NCBI RefSeq assembly: GCF_001648775.1
Contig: NZ_LVEJ01000019.1
Coordinates: 124,001 to 188,000 of the forward strand
Source of the DNA: Pseudomonas fluorescens
GTDB lineage: Bacteria > Pseudomonadota > Gammaproteobacteria > Pseudomonadales > Pseudomonadaceae
Direction: 5' to 3'
DNA length: 64,000 nucleotides
Shown: piece by piece, positions 51,736 to 59,558 of the stretch
Position numbering within the stretch: the first letter of the stretch is position 1
Layout: every line of letters starts with the position of its first letter
The notes under the pieces: generated by a model
What the model was told of the DNA's origin: nothing
What the model saw: only the letters and a program-made list of their open reading frames with translations
Databases searched by the model: none
Program-made: the position numbers and the translations under genes

Positions 51736-51751
51736 GTAGGGCAATCCCTAC
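51736..51751. promoter_or_regulatory. Palindrome before agtA, candidate AgtR operator
   Basis: GTAGGG and CCCTAC flank CAAT, a perfect 6-4-6 inverted repeat 112 bases before the agtA start, within a 352-base gap. Its size and position fit a dimeric NarL-type activator site. A weak promoter (TTGCGC, 16 bases, TAGGCT) lies downstream of it near 51797-51824. Confidence 0.5.
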
Positions 51752-51862
51752 CCCCAACCTTCCATCCGGCTGAGGCGATTCTCTCCTGCGCCCCGATTTG
51801 CGCGCCTGTCAGCAGCCACTAGGCTTAACCCACAAGCAGTCATCAACAACAAAGGTGTGGGT

Positions 51863-52987
51863 ATGAGCCAGGTCGATACAAACGCAGGGGCCAGTGATGT
51901 GCTGGTCAGCTTTCGTGGAGTGCAGAAGAGCTACGACGGCGAGAACCTGATCGTCAAAGACCTCAACCTGGACATCCGCAAAGGCGAATTCCTCACCCTG
52001 CTCGGGCCGTCCGGTTCTGGCAAGACCACCAGCCTGATGATGCTCGCCGGATTCGAAACGCCGACTGCCGGCGAAATTCTGCTGGCCGGGCGTTCGATCA
52101 ACAACGTGCCGCCACACAAGCGCGACATCGGCATGGTCTTTCAGAACTACGCACTGTTCCCGCACATGACCGTGGCGGAAAACCTCGCGTTCCCGCTGAC
52201 CGTGCGAGGTCTGAACAAAAGCGACGTCAGCGACCGCGTGAAGAAAGTCCTCAGCATGGTTCAGCTCGACGCGTTCGCCTCGCGCTATCCGGCGCAGTTG
52301 TCCGGTGGCCAGCAGCAACGGGTGGCGCTGGCTCGCGCGCTGGTGTTCGAACCGCAACTGGTGCTGATGGACGAACCTCTCGGCGCCCTCGACAAACAAT
52401 TGCGTGAACACATGCAGATGGAAATCAAACACCTGCACCAGCGCCTCGGCGTGACCGTGGTCTACGTGACCCACGATCAGGGTGAAGCGCTGACCATGTC
52501 CGACCGCGTCGCGGTATTCCATCAGGGCGAAATCCAGCAGATCGCCCCGCCGCGCAGCCTCTACGAAGAACCGAAAAACACTTTTGTCGCCAACTTCATC
52601 GGTGAGAACAACCGCCTCAACGGCCGTCTGCTCAGCCAGAGCGGCGAGCGTTGCGTGGTCGAGTTGGGCCGTGGCGAAAAAGTCGAGGCACTGGCGGTCA
52701 ACGTCGGCAAGACCGGCGAACCGGTGACCCTGTCGATCCGTCCGGAGCGCGTCAGCCTCAACGGTTCGAGCGATCAATGCGTCAACCGCTTCTCAGGGAG
52801 GGTGGCGGAATTCATCTATCTGGGCGACCACGTCCGGGTGCGCCTGGAGGTCTGTGGCAAAACCGACTTCTTCGTAAAACAACCGATTGCCGAGCTCGAT
52901 CCCGCGCTCGCCGTCGGTGACGTGGTTCCGCTTGGCTGGCAGGTCGAGCACGTTCGCGCGCTTGATCCGCTTTTAGAGGCGAACTGA
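51863..52987 (+). CDS. agtA: AgtA, ABC transporter ATP-binding subunit
   Basis: This 374-residue PotA-type ATPase has Walker A at residues 48-55 (GPSGSGKT), the Q-loop in VFQNYALFPHMTV, signature LSGGQQQRVALARAL, Walker B LVLMDEPLGALD and the switch VTHDQGEALTM. A C-terminal TOBE domain (about 290-365) follows. It powers uptake of 4-aminobutyrate and 5-aminovalerate with AgtB, AgtC and AgtD. AAGGTG precedes ATG 51863. agtB follows after 48 bases. Confidence 0.93.
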   Translation: MSQVDTNAGASDVLVSFRGVQKSYDGENLIVKDLNLDIRKGEFLTLLGPSGSGKTTSLMMLAGFETPTAGEILLAGRSINNVPPHKRDIGMVFQNYALFPHMTVAENLAFPLTVRGLNKSDVSDRVKKVLSMVQLDAFASRYPAQLSGGQQQRVALARALVFEPQLVLMDEPLGALDKQLREHMQMEIKHLHQRLGVTVVYVTHDQGEALTMSDRVAVFHQGEIQQIAPPRSLYEEPKNTFVANFIGENNRLNGRLLSQSGERCVVELGRGEKVEALAVNVGKTGEPVTLSIRPERVSLNGSSDQCVNRFSGRVAEFIYLGDHVRVRLEVCGKTDFFVKQPIAELDPALAVGDVVPLGWQVEHVRALDPLLEAN

Positions 52988-53035
52988 TCGCCCCGGCAAT
53001 ACCAACACCAACCCTGCACGTGGAGAGAACAATAA

Positions 53036-54079
53036 ATGTTGAGATCCCTGAAGTTCACCGCCCTGACCCTGGGCCTGATGGGTGCGGCCAGCGCAATGGC
53101 CGCAGGCCCTGATTTGACCGTGGTGTCGTTTGGCGGGGCGAACAAGGCGGCGCAAGTCAAAGCCTTCTATGCACCGTGGGAAGCGGCGGGCAACGGCAAG
53201 ATCGTCGCCGGCGAATACAACGGCGAAATGGCCAAAGTCAAAGCCATGGTCGACACCAAGAGCGTGTCGTGGGACTTGGTGGAAGTTGAATCGCCAGAAC
53301 TGTCCCGTGGTTGCGACGAAGACATGTTCGAGCAACTCGACCCGGCGCTGTTCGGCAAGACTGAAGACTACGTAAAAGGCGCGATTCAGCCATGCGGCGT
53401 GGGTTTCTTCGTTTGGTCGACCGTACTCGCATACAACGCCGACAAACTGAAAACCGCACCAACCAGCTGGGCGGATTTCTGGGACACGAAGAAATTCCCG
53501 GGCAAGCGTGGCTTGCGCAAAGGCGCCAAGTACACCCTCGAATTCGCGCTGATGGCCGATGGTGTGGCGCCGAAAGACGTCTACAAAGAGCTGGCGAGCA
53601 AGGGTGGCCAGGATCGCGCGTTCAAGAAACTTGATGAGCTGAAGCCGAATATCCAGTGGTGGGAAGCCGGCGCACAACCGCCGCAATACCTCGCTTCCGG
53701 TGACGTGGTGATGAGCTCGGCTTACAACGGTCGCATCGCTGCCGTGCAGAAAGAATCCAACCTGAAAGTGGTGTGGAACGGCGGCATCTACGACTTCGAC
53801 GCCTGGGCCATCCCGAAAGGTCTCGACGCCAAGCGCGCCGAAGCGGCGAAGAAGTTCATCGCCTACTCGGTACAACCGCAGCAGCAGAAGACCTACTCGG
53901 AAAACATCGCCTACGGCCCGGCCAACACCCAGGCTGTGCCGTTGCTGGCCAAGGATGTCCTGAAAGACATGCCGACCACCCCGGAAAACATCGCCAACCA
54001 GGTGCAGATCGACGTCAGCTTCTGGGCTGACAACGGCGAGCAACTGGAGCAGCGCTTCAACTCCTGGGCGGCGAAATAA
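53036..54079 (+). CDS. agtB: AgtB, periplasmic substrate-binding protein
   Basis: This 347-residue PotD/SpuD-type binding protein has a signal peptide ending near residue 22 (TLGLMGAASAMA). The mature protein starts with the beta-strand DLTVVSFGGANKAAQVKAFY. WDLVEVESPELSRGCDEDMF and the WAIPKG block line the cleft. It captures the substrate for the AgtCD permease. agtA lies 48 bases upstream and a REP doublet follows. Confidence 0.93.
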   Translation: MLRSLKFTALTLGLMGAASAMAAGPDLTVVSFGGANKAAQVKAFYAPWEAAGNGKIVAGEYNGEMAKVKAMVDTKSVSWDLVEVESPELSRGCDEDMFEQLDPALFGKTEDYVKGAIQPCGVGFFVWSTVLAYNADKLKTAPTSWADFWDTKKFPGKRGLRKGAKYTLEFALMADGVAPKDVYKELASKGGQDRAFKKLDELKPNIQWWEAGAQPPQYLASGDVVMSSAYNGRIAAVQKESNLKVVWNGGIYDFDAWAIPKGLDAKRAEAAKKFIAYSVQPQQQKTYSENIAYGPANTQAVPLLAKDVLKDMPTTPENIANQVQIDVSFWADNGEQLEQRFNSWAAK

Positions 54080-54095
54080 CCGAGGGCTCGTTCTC

Positions 54096-54187
54096 TTGTG
54101 GGAGCGAGCTTGCTCGCGAAAGCGCCAGTCCATTCAACATTGATGTCGACTGATGCGCCGCCTTCGCGAGCAAGCTCGCTCCCACAT
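54096..54187. repeat. REP doublet between agtB and agtC, reversed arrangement
   Basis: Inverted REP cores lie about 45 bases apart, in GTGGGA-first order, inside the agtABCD operon. This separates the ATPase and binding protein from the two permeases. Confidence 0.88.
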
Positions 54188-54260
54188 TTGGATCTGTGTG
54201 CATCAATCGATCGAGTTGGTTCGCCACCTCTGTAACGATCAAAGATTTGCGGAGTACGTC

Positions 54261-55508
54261 ATGGCCATCGCCGTTCCCCTGAACGAGGGCAACAGCCCCA
54301 CCTTGAAGCAGAAGCTCAAGCGCGCCGAGCGGGTCAACCGCTGGAAGGCTCAAGCGCTGATTGCGCCGCTGGTGCTGTTTCTGCTGCTGGTGTTTCTGGT
54401 GCCGATCGTGGCGCTGCTCTACAAAAGCGTCGGCAACCCCGAAGTGGTTGGCGGCATGCCGCGCACCGTAGCGGCCATCGCCAGTTGGGACGGCCGCGGC
54501 CTGCCCGCTGAACCGGTCTACAAAGCCGCCGGCGAAGACCTCGCCGAAGCGCGTAAAAACCAGACGCTGGGCGATTTGTCCAAGCGCTTGAACATGGAGT
54601 TGGCCGGCTACCGCAGCCTGCTGACCAAAACTGCCCGGGCGCTGCCGTTTGCCAGCGAACCGGCCTCTTATAAAGAAGCCCTGGAAGGTCTCGACGAACG
54701 TTGGGGCGATCCGGCCTACTGGCAAGCGGTCAAACGCAACACCAGCAGCATCACCCCGTATTACCTGCTGGCGGCAGTCGATCACCGCATCGACGACCTC
54801 GGCGAAATCGCCCCGGCCACCCCCGATCAGGCGATCTACCTCGACATCTTCGCTCGCACCTTCTGGATGGGCCTGATCATCACCGTGATCTGCCTGCTGC
54901 TGGCTTATCCACTGGCGTACCTGCTGGCGAACCTGCCATCGCGCCAGAGCAATTTGCTGATGATTCTGGTGCTGCTGCCGTTCTGGACCTCGATTCTGGT
55001 GCGCGTCGCCGCGTGGATCGTACTGCTGCAATCGGGCGGTCTGATCAACAGTGGCTTGATGGCCATGGGCATCATCGATAAGCCGCTGGAGCTGGTGTTC
55101 AACCGCACTGGCGTGTACATCTCGATGGTGCACATCCTGCTACCGTTCATGATCCTGCCGATCTACAGCGTGATGAAAGGCATCTCGCCGACCTACATGC
55201 GTGCCGCCATTTCCCTCGGCTGCCACCCGTTCGCCAGTTTCTGGCGGGTGTACTTCCCGCAGACTTATGCCGGTGTTGGCGCCGGTTGCCTGTTGGTGTT
55301 CATCCTCGCCATCGGCTACTACATCACCCCGGCGCTGCTCGGCAGCCCGAACGATCAAATGGTCAGTTACTTCGTCGCCTTCTACACCAACACCAGCATC
55401 AATTGGGGCATGGCCACCGCGCTGGGCGGGCTGTTGCTGCTGGCGACCGTGGTGCTTTATCTGATTTACAGCTGGCTGGTGGGCGCCAGTCGCCTGCGCC
55501 TGAGCTAA
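54261..55508 (+). CDS. agtC: AgtC, ABC transporter permease
   Basis: This 415-residue inner-membrane permease has an unusually long periplasmic loop (about residues 60-190) between the first helix (LIAPLVLFLLLVFLVPIVAL) and the five-helix BPD_transp_1 core. The EAA-type loop facing AgtA is YMRAAISLGCHPFASFWRVYFP. The start is ATG 54261 with GGAG six bases before it; earlier in-frame codons lie in the REP repeat. It pairs with AgtD, 12 bases downstream. Confidence 0.93.
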   Translation: MAIAVPLNEGNSPTLKQKLKRAERVNRWKAQALIAPLVLFLLLVFLVPIVALLYKSVGNPEVVGGMPRTVAAIASWDGRGLPAEPVYKAAGEDLAEARKNQTLGDLSKRLNMELAGYRSLLTKTARALPFASEPASYKEALEGLDERWGDPAYWQAVKRNTSSITPYYLLAAVDHRIDDLGEIAPATPDQAIYLDIFARTFWMGLIITVICLLLAYPLAYLLANLPSRQSNLLMILVLLPFWTSILVRVAAWIVLLQSGGLINSGLMAMGIIDKPLELVFNRTGVYISMVHILLPFMILPIYSVMKGISPTYMRAAISLGCHPFASFWRVYFPQTYAGVGAGCLLVFILAIGYYITPALLGSPNDQMVSYFVAFYTNTSINWGMATALGGLLLLATVVLYLIYSWLVGASRLRLS

Positions 55509-55520
55509 GGGGAATTCGAG

Positions 55521-56345
55521 ATGCTGAGTCCTTACATGTCGCCCATCGAACGGGTGTGGTTCTACAGCCTGCGGATCCTCTGCGGCCTGATTTTGTTGTT
55601 CCTGATTCTGCCGGTGCTGGTGATCATTCCGCTGTCGTTCAATTCGGGGAGCTTTCTGGTGTATCCGCTGCAGGGCTTCTCGCTGCACTGGTATCAGGAT
55701 TTCTTCGCCTCGGCGGAATGGATGCGCGCACTGAAGAACAGCATCATCGTCGCCCCGGCGGCCACGGTGCTGGCGATGATCTTCGGCACGCTGGCGGCGA
55801 TTGGCCTGACCCGTGGCGACTTCCCCGGCAAAGCGCTGGTGATGGCGTTGGTGATCTCGCCGATGGTGGTGCCGGTGGTGATCATTGGGGTGGCGAGTTA
55901 TCTGTTCTTCGCGCCGTTGGGGCTGGGCAACAGCTTCTTCTCGCTGATTGTGGTGCATGCGGTGTTGGGTGTGCCGTTTGTAATCATCACCGTGTCGGCG
56001 ACGTTGCAGGGGTTTAACCATAATCTGGTGCGGGCTGCTGCCAGTCTCGGTGCCTCGCCGTTGACCGCTTTTCGTCGGGTGACATTGCCGTTGATTGCGC
56101 CGGGGGTGATTTCCGGGGCGCTGTTTGCCTTTGCGACTTCGTTTGATGAGGTGGTGGTGACGTTGTTTCTTGCAGGGCCTGAACAGGCGACGTTGCCTCG
56201 GCAGATGTTCAGCGGGATTCGCGAAAACCTCAGCCCGACGATTGCGGCGGCGGCTACTTTGCTGATTGCGTTCTCGGTCATCCTGTTGCTGACCCTTGAG
56301 TGGTTACGAGGCCGCAGCGAGAAGCTGCGTACTGCTCAGGTTTAA
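55521..56345 (+). CDS. agtD: AgtD, ABC transporter permease
   Basis: This 274-residue permease of the PotC type has six hydrophobic segments, the first being LCGLILLFLILPVLVIIPLS. The EAA loop is NLVRAAASLGASPLTAFRRVTLP. With AgtC it forms the channel of the 4-aminobutyrate and 5-aminovalerate importer. AAGGGG lies nine bases before the ATG. A MITE-like repeat begins 20 bases after its stop. Confidence 0.93.
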   Translation: MLSPYMSPIERVWFYSLRILCGLILLFLILPVLVIIPLSFNSGSFLVYPLQGFSLHWYQDFFASAEWMRALKNSIIVAPAATVLAMIFGTLAAIGLTRGDFPGKALVMALVISPMVVPVVIIGVASYLFFAPLGLGNSFFSLIVVHAVLGVPFVIITVSATLQGFNHNLVRAAASLGASPLTAFRRVTLPLIAPGVISGALFAFATSFDEVVVTLFLAGPEQATLPRQMFSGIRENLSPTIAAAATLLIAFSVILLLTLEWLRGRSEKLRTAQV

Positions 56346-56365
56346 GGGGCAGATCAAAAGCTTAC

Positions 56366-56628
56366 CCCCTCACCCCAGCCCTCTCCCCCAAGGGGGCGAG
56401 GGGAAAGGGAGCAGATATTCGTGCTGTTCAGAGTCTGAGTTCGACTCGGTATCGCAAGTTTGCGTACCTCTCCCATCCACCTCGGTCAGTTTTTTTACCT
56501 TTGGGGGAAAGGGAGCCGATCTTCATGGTTTTCAAACCTGAGTTCGACTCGGTAATTCAGGTCGATGTACTTCGAGAGTACGACCCGGTCAGTCCCCTCT
56601 CCCTCCGGGAGAGGGCTAGGGTGAGGGG
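56366..56628. repeat. MITE-like element with 22-base terminal inverted repeats
   Basis: The ends (56366-56387 and 56607-56628) are inverted copies, 21 of 22 bases alike, of the common CCCTCACCCCAGCCCTCTCC motif. Inside, two diverged direct repeats about 103 bases apart share CTGAGTTCGACTCGGTA (56435-56451 and 56538-56554). No gene is present. This fills most of the 389-base gap between agtD and the alcohol dehydrogenase. Confidence 0.7.
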
Positions 56629-56734
56629 CTCTTGCTCTTGCCCTCGATGGTCATTCACCACCTGAATAGCAGACAACCCCAAATCCCCAGCTAATCTTGT
56701 GCCCAGCTCCCACATCTATAAGAGGCTGCGCACG

Positions 56735-57883
56735 ATGAGTCTGTCCCAGTTCAAAATCGCTCACAAACTGATCACCGGCGCCGCCGCCATCGAACAACTC
56801 GCCGCCGAACTCACGCGCCTCGACATCGACAACCCGCTGATTGTCACCGACGCCGCGCTGGTCAAATCCGGCACGGTCGAGCTGGCGCTGGTGCAACTCG
56901 GTGGGCGCGACTACGAGATTTTCGACCGCGTACTACCCGACCCGGAAATCGCCATCGTCGAAGACTGCATGCGCGTTTACCGCGAGGGCGGGCATGACGG
57001 TTTGATCGGCCTCGGTGGCGGCAGCGCCATCGACATCGCCAAAAGTGTTGCCGCCTATGCCGGTTACCACGGCGCGCTGGAAGACCTGTTCGGCGTCGAT
57101 CAAGTGCCGCGCAAAGGCCCGCCGCTGATCGCCATCCCGACCACCGCCGGCACCGGTTCAGAAGTCACTAACGTCGCAATCCTTTCGGACAAAGTCGCGC
57201 AGCTGAAGAAAGGCATCGTCAGCGACTATCTATTGCCCGACGTCGCGCTGGTCAGCCCGCAGATGACCCTGACTTGCCCGCGCAGCGTCACCGCCGCCAG
57301 TGGCGTCGACGCGTTGGTGCACGCCATCGAATCCTACTTGTCGGTGAATGCCTCGCCGATCACCGACGCGCTGGCCATCGGCGCCATCAAGCTGATCGCC
57401 AAAGCCCTGCCCAAGGCCTACGCCAACGGCGCCAACCTGCAAGCCCGCGAAGACATGGCCACCGCCAGCCTGATGGCCGGCATGGCGTTCGGCAATGCCG
57501 GGGTCGGCGCGGTGCATGCGCTGGCGTATCCGCTGGGCGGTCGCTTCAACATTGCTCATGGCGTCAGCAATGCCTTGCTGCTGCCGTATGTCATGACCTG
57601 GAACAAGATGGCCTGCGTCGAACGCATGCAGGATATTGCCGAAGCCATGGGCGTGAACACCGCTCATCTGAGTGCCGCCGAAGCGGCGGACAAAGCCGTG
57701 CAGGCGATGACCGATCTGTGCGCAGCGGTGGAAATTCCTGCCGGCCTGCGCAGTTTCGGTGTGCCGGAAGAGGCGATCCCGGCGATGGCCGTGGAAGCGG
57801 CGGGGATCGAGCGGCTGATGCGCAACAACCCGCGCAAACTCAGCGCTGCCGACATCGAGAAGATCTACCGCGCGGCGTACTGA
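56735..57883 (+). CDS. Iron-containing (group III) alcohol dehydrogenase
   Basis: This 382-residue NAD(P)-dependent enzyme reads IGLGGGSAIDIAKSVA (cofactor turn), PTTAGTGSEVTNVAIL, and GVDALVHAIESYLS with the metal-binding Asp and His. HALAYPLGGRFNIAHGVSNALLLP carries two further His ligands. The start is ATG 56735, with AGAGG before it. The substrate is unknown; lactaldehyde, 1,2-propanediol, 4-hydroxybutyrate or other alcohols are possible. It lies between agtD and rpe, a place without such a gene in P. aeruginosa as I recall, so it is probably an insertion in this lineage. Confidence 0.92.
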   Translation: MSLSQFKIAHKLITGAAAIEQLAAELTRLDIDNPLIVTDAALVKSGTVELALVQLGGRDYEIFDRVLPDPEIAIVEDCMRVYREGGHDGLIGLGGGSAIDIAKSVAAYAGYHGALEDLFGVDQVPRKGPPLIAIPTTAGTGSEVTNVAILSDKVAQLKKGIVSDYLLPDVALVSPQMTLTCPRSVTAASGVDALVHAIESYLSVNASPITDALAIGAIKLIAKALPKAYANGANLQAREDMATASLMAGMAFGNAGVGAVHALAYPLGGRFNIAHGVSNALLLPYVMTWNKMACVERMQDIAEAMGVNTAHLSAAEAADKAVQAMTDLCAAVEIPAGLRSFGVPEEAIPAMAVEAAGIERLMRNNPRKLSAADIEKIYRAAY

Positions 57884-57997
57884 GTCAGCGCCGGTCATCG
57901 GTCATGGCATAACCCAATCATCGCGGTCACGGTGCGCGCTGGGAAACTTGAGGTATACAATGCGCGCCATCGTGATTTAGCTCAGAAAAGGTGCGTC

Positions 57998-58672
57998 ATG
58001 CAGCCCTTCGTAATTGCTCCGTCGATTCTCTCCGCCGACTTCGCCCGCCTCGGCGAGGAAGTGGACAATGTTCTGGCCGCCGGCGCCGACTTCGTCCACT
58101 TCGACGTCATGGACAACCACTACGTACCGAACCTGACCATCGGCCCGATGGTTTGCGCGGCGTTGCGCAAGTACGGCGTCACCGCGCCGATCGACGCACA
58201 CCTGATGGTCAGCCCGGTGGATCGCATCGTTGGCGACTTCATCGAAGCCGGCGCGACCTACATCACCTTCCACCCGGAAGCCACGCTGCACGTTGATCGC
58301 TCGCTGCAACTGATCCGTGAAGGCGGCTGCAAATCCGGTCTGGTGTTCAACCCGGCGACCCCGCTGGACGTGCTCAAGTACGTGATCGACAAGGTCGACA
58401 TGGTCTTGCTGATGAGCGTCAACCCGGGTTTCGGCGGGCAGAAGTTCATTCCCGGCACCCTCGACAAACTGCGCGAAGCGCGGGCGATCATCGATGCCTC
58501 GGGCCGTGACATCCGTCTGGAAATCGACGGCGGCGTCAACGTCAACAACATCCGCGAGATCGCGGCGGCTGGCGCGGACACCTTTGTCGCCGGCTCGGCA
58601 ATCTTCAATGCGCCGAACTATCAGGAAGTCATCGACAAGATGCGCTCCGAACTGGCGCTGGCGCGCCCATGA
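57998..58672 (+). CDS. rpe: Rpe, ribulose-phosphate 3-epimerase
   Basis: This 224-residue (beta/alpha)8 enzyme interconverts ribulose 5-phosphate and xylulose 5-phosphate. The start is MQPFVIAPSILSADFARLGE at ATG 57998, with AAAGGT before it. Metal-site blocks are FVHFDVMDNHYVPN and DAHLMV, MSVNPGFGGQKFIP, and EIDGGVNVNNI. It overlaps gph by four bases. Confidence 0.96.
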   Translation: MQPFVIAPSILSADFARLGEEVDNVLAAGADFVHFDVMDNHYVPNLTIGPMVCAALRKYGVTAPIDAHLMVSPVDRIVGDFIEAGATYITFHPEATLHVDRSLQLIREGGCKSGLVFNPATPLDVLKYVIDKVDMVLLMSVNPGFGGQKFIPGTLDKLREARAIIDASGRDIRLEIDGGVNVNNIREIAAAGADTFVAGSAIFNAPNYQEVIDKMRSELALARP

Positions 58673-59487
58673 GTGGGTTTGAGCAGCTGTTCCCGGGAAA
58701 ACTGCCTCGGCTGGTGATGTTCGATCTGGATGGCACGCTGATCGACTCGGTTCCAGACCTGGCAGCGGCGGTGGACACCATGCTGCTCTCCCTCGGCCGC
58801 CAGCCCGCCGGCATCGAGTCGGTGCGCGAGTGGGTTGGCAACGGCGCGCCGGTTCTGGTGCGCCGTGCTTTGGCCGGTGGCATCGATCATTCGGCGGTGG
58901 ATGACGTCGAGGCCGAGCACGCGCTGGAAGTGTTCATGGAGGCTTACGGCGCCAGCCATGAGCTGACCGTGGTTTATCCCGGTGTGCGCGACACCCTCAA
59001 GTGGCTGCACAAACAAGGCGTGGCCATGGCGCTGATCACCAACAAACCGGAGCGCTTCGTCGCGCCGCTGCTGGATCAGATGAAAATCGGCCGCTACTTC
59101 AAGTGGATCATCGGCGGCGATACCTTGCCGCAGAAAAAGCCTGATCCGGCGGCGCTGTTCTTCGTGATGAAAATGGCCAACATCCCGGCCTCGCAATCGT
59201 TGTTCGTCGGCGACTCGCGCAGCGATGTGCTGGCGGCGAAAGCAGCAGGGGTCAAATGCGTGGCGCTGAGTTATGGCTACAACCACGGCAGGCCGATTGC
59301 CGAGGAATCGCCGGCATTGGTGATCGACGATCTGCGCAAGCTAATTCCCGGTTGCCTCGGTTCGGCCGCTGAGATAACGTTGCCCGACGCTTCTCAATCC
59401 CATTCTGGAAACGCCATCGTGGTGGTCACTCGCAAACTCTGGATGAAAGTCATCAAGGCCCTGGCCCGCTGGCGTTGGCGCGCCTGA
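58669..59487 (+). CDS. gph: Gph, phosphoglycolate phosphatase
   Basis: This 272-residue HAD-family phosphatase hydrolyses 2-phosphoglycolate. The nucleophile Asp is in VMFDLDGTLIDSVPDL, ALITNKPERF is motif II, KKPDPAALFF is motif III, and FVGDSRSDVLAAKAAGV is motif IV. It has a C-terminal tail past the HAD fold that ends VIKALARWRWRA; the same bases act as the probable trpE leader (see 59443-59487). It overlaps rpe by four bases and trpE follows 71 bases later. Confidence 0.96.
   Translation: MSGFEQLFPGKLPRLVMFDLDGTLIDSVPDLAAAVDTMLLSLGRQPAGIESVREWVGNGAPVLVRRALAGGIDHSAVDDVEAEHALEVFMEAYGASHELTVVYPGVRDTLKWLHKQGVAMALITNKPERFVAPLLDQMKIGRYFKWIIGGDTLPQKKPDPAALFFVMKMANIPASQSLFVGDSRSDVLAAKAAGVKCVALSYGYNHGRPIAEESPALVIDDLRKLIPGCLGSAAEITLPDASQSHSGNAIVVVTRKLWMKVIKALARWRWRA
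59443..59487 (+). promoter_or_regulatory. trpE leader peptide frame, embedded in the gph C-terminus
   Basis: In the gph frame an internal ATG at 59443 opens a 14-residue tail, MKVIKALARWRWRA, with Trp codons at 59470 and 59476. Just before it is a third Trp codon. The last 24 bases are identical to the end of the separate leader before trpG. Downstream, CGCGCC (within the last leader codons) can pair with GGCGCG near 59508-59513, or GCCGG with CCGGC (59498-59511); the pairings exclude each other. No T-run is present. The internal ATG has no good ribosome site, so the ribosome finishing gph may be the sensor. Confidence 0.7.
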
Positions 59488-59558
59488 CTTGTTCCTGGCC
59501 GGCCTGCCGGCGCGTTTGCATACCTGACTGATTTGCCCCTCACACCACGAGGCACCTT

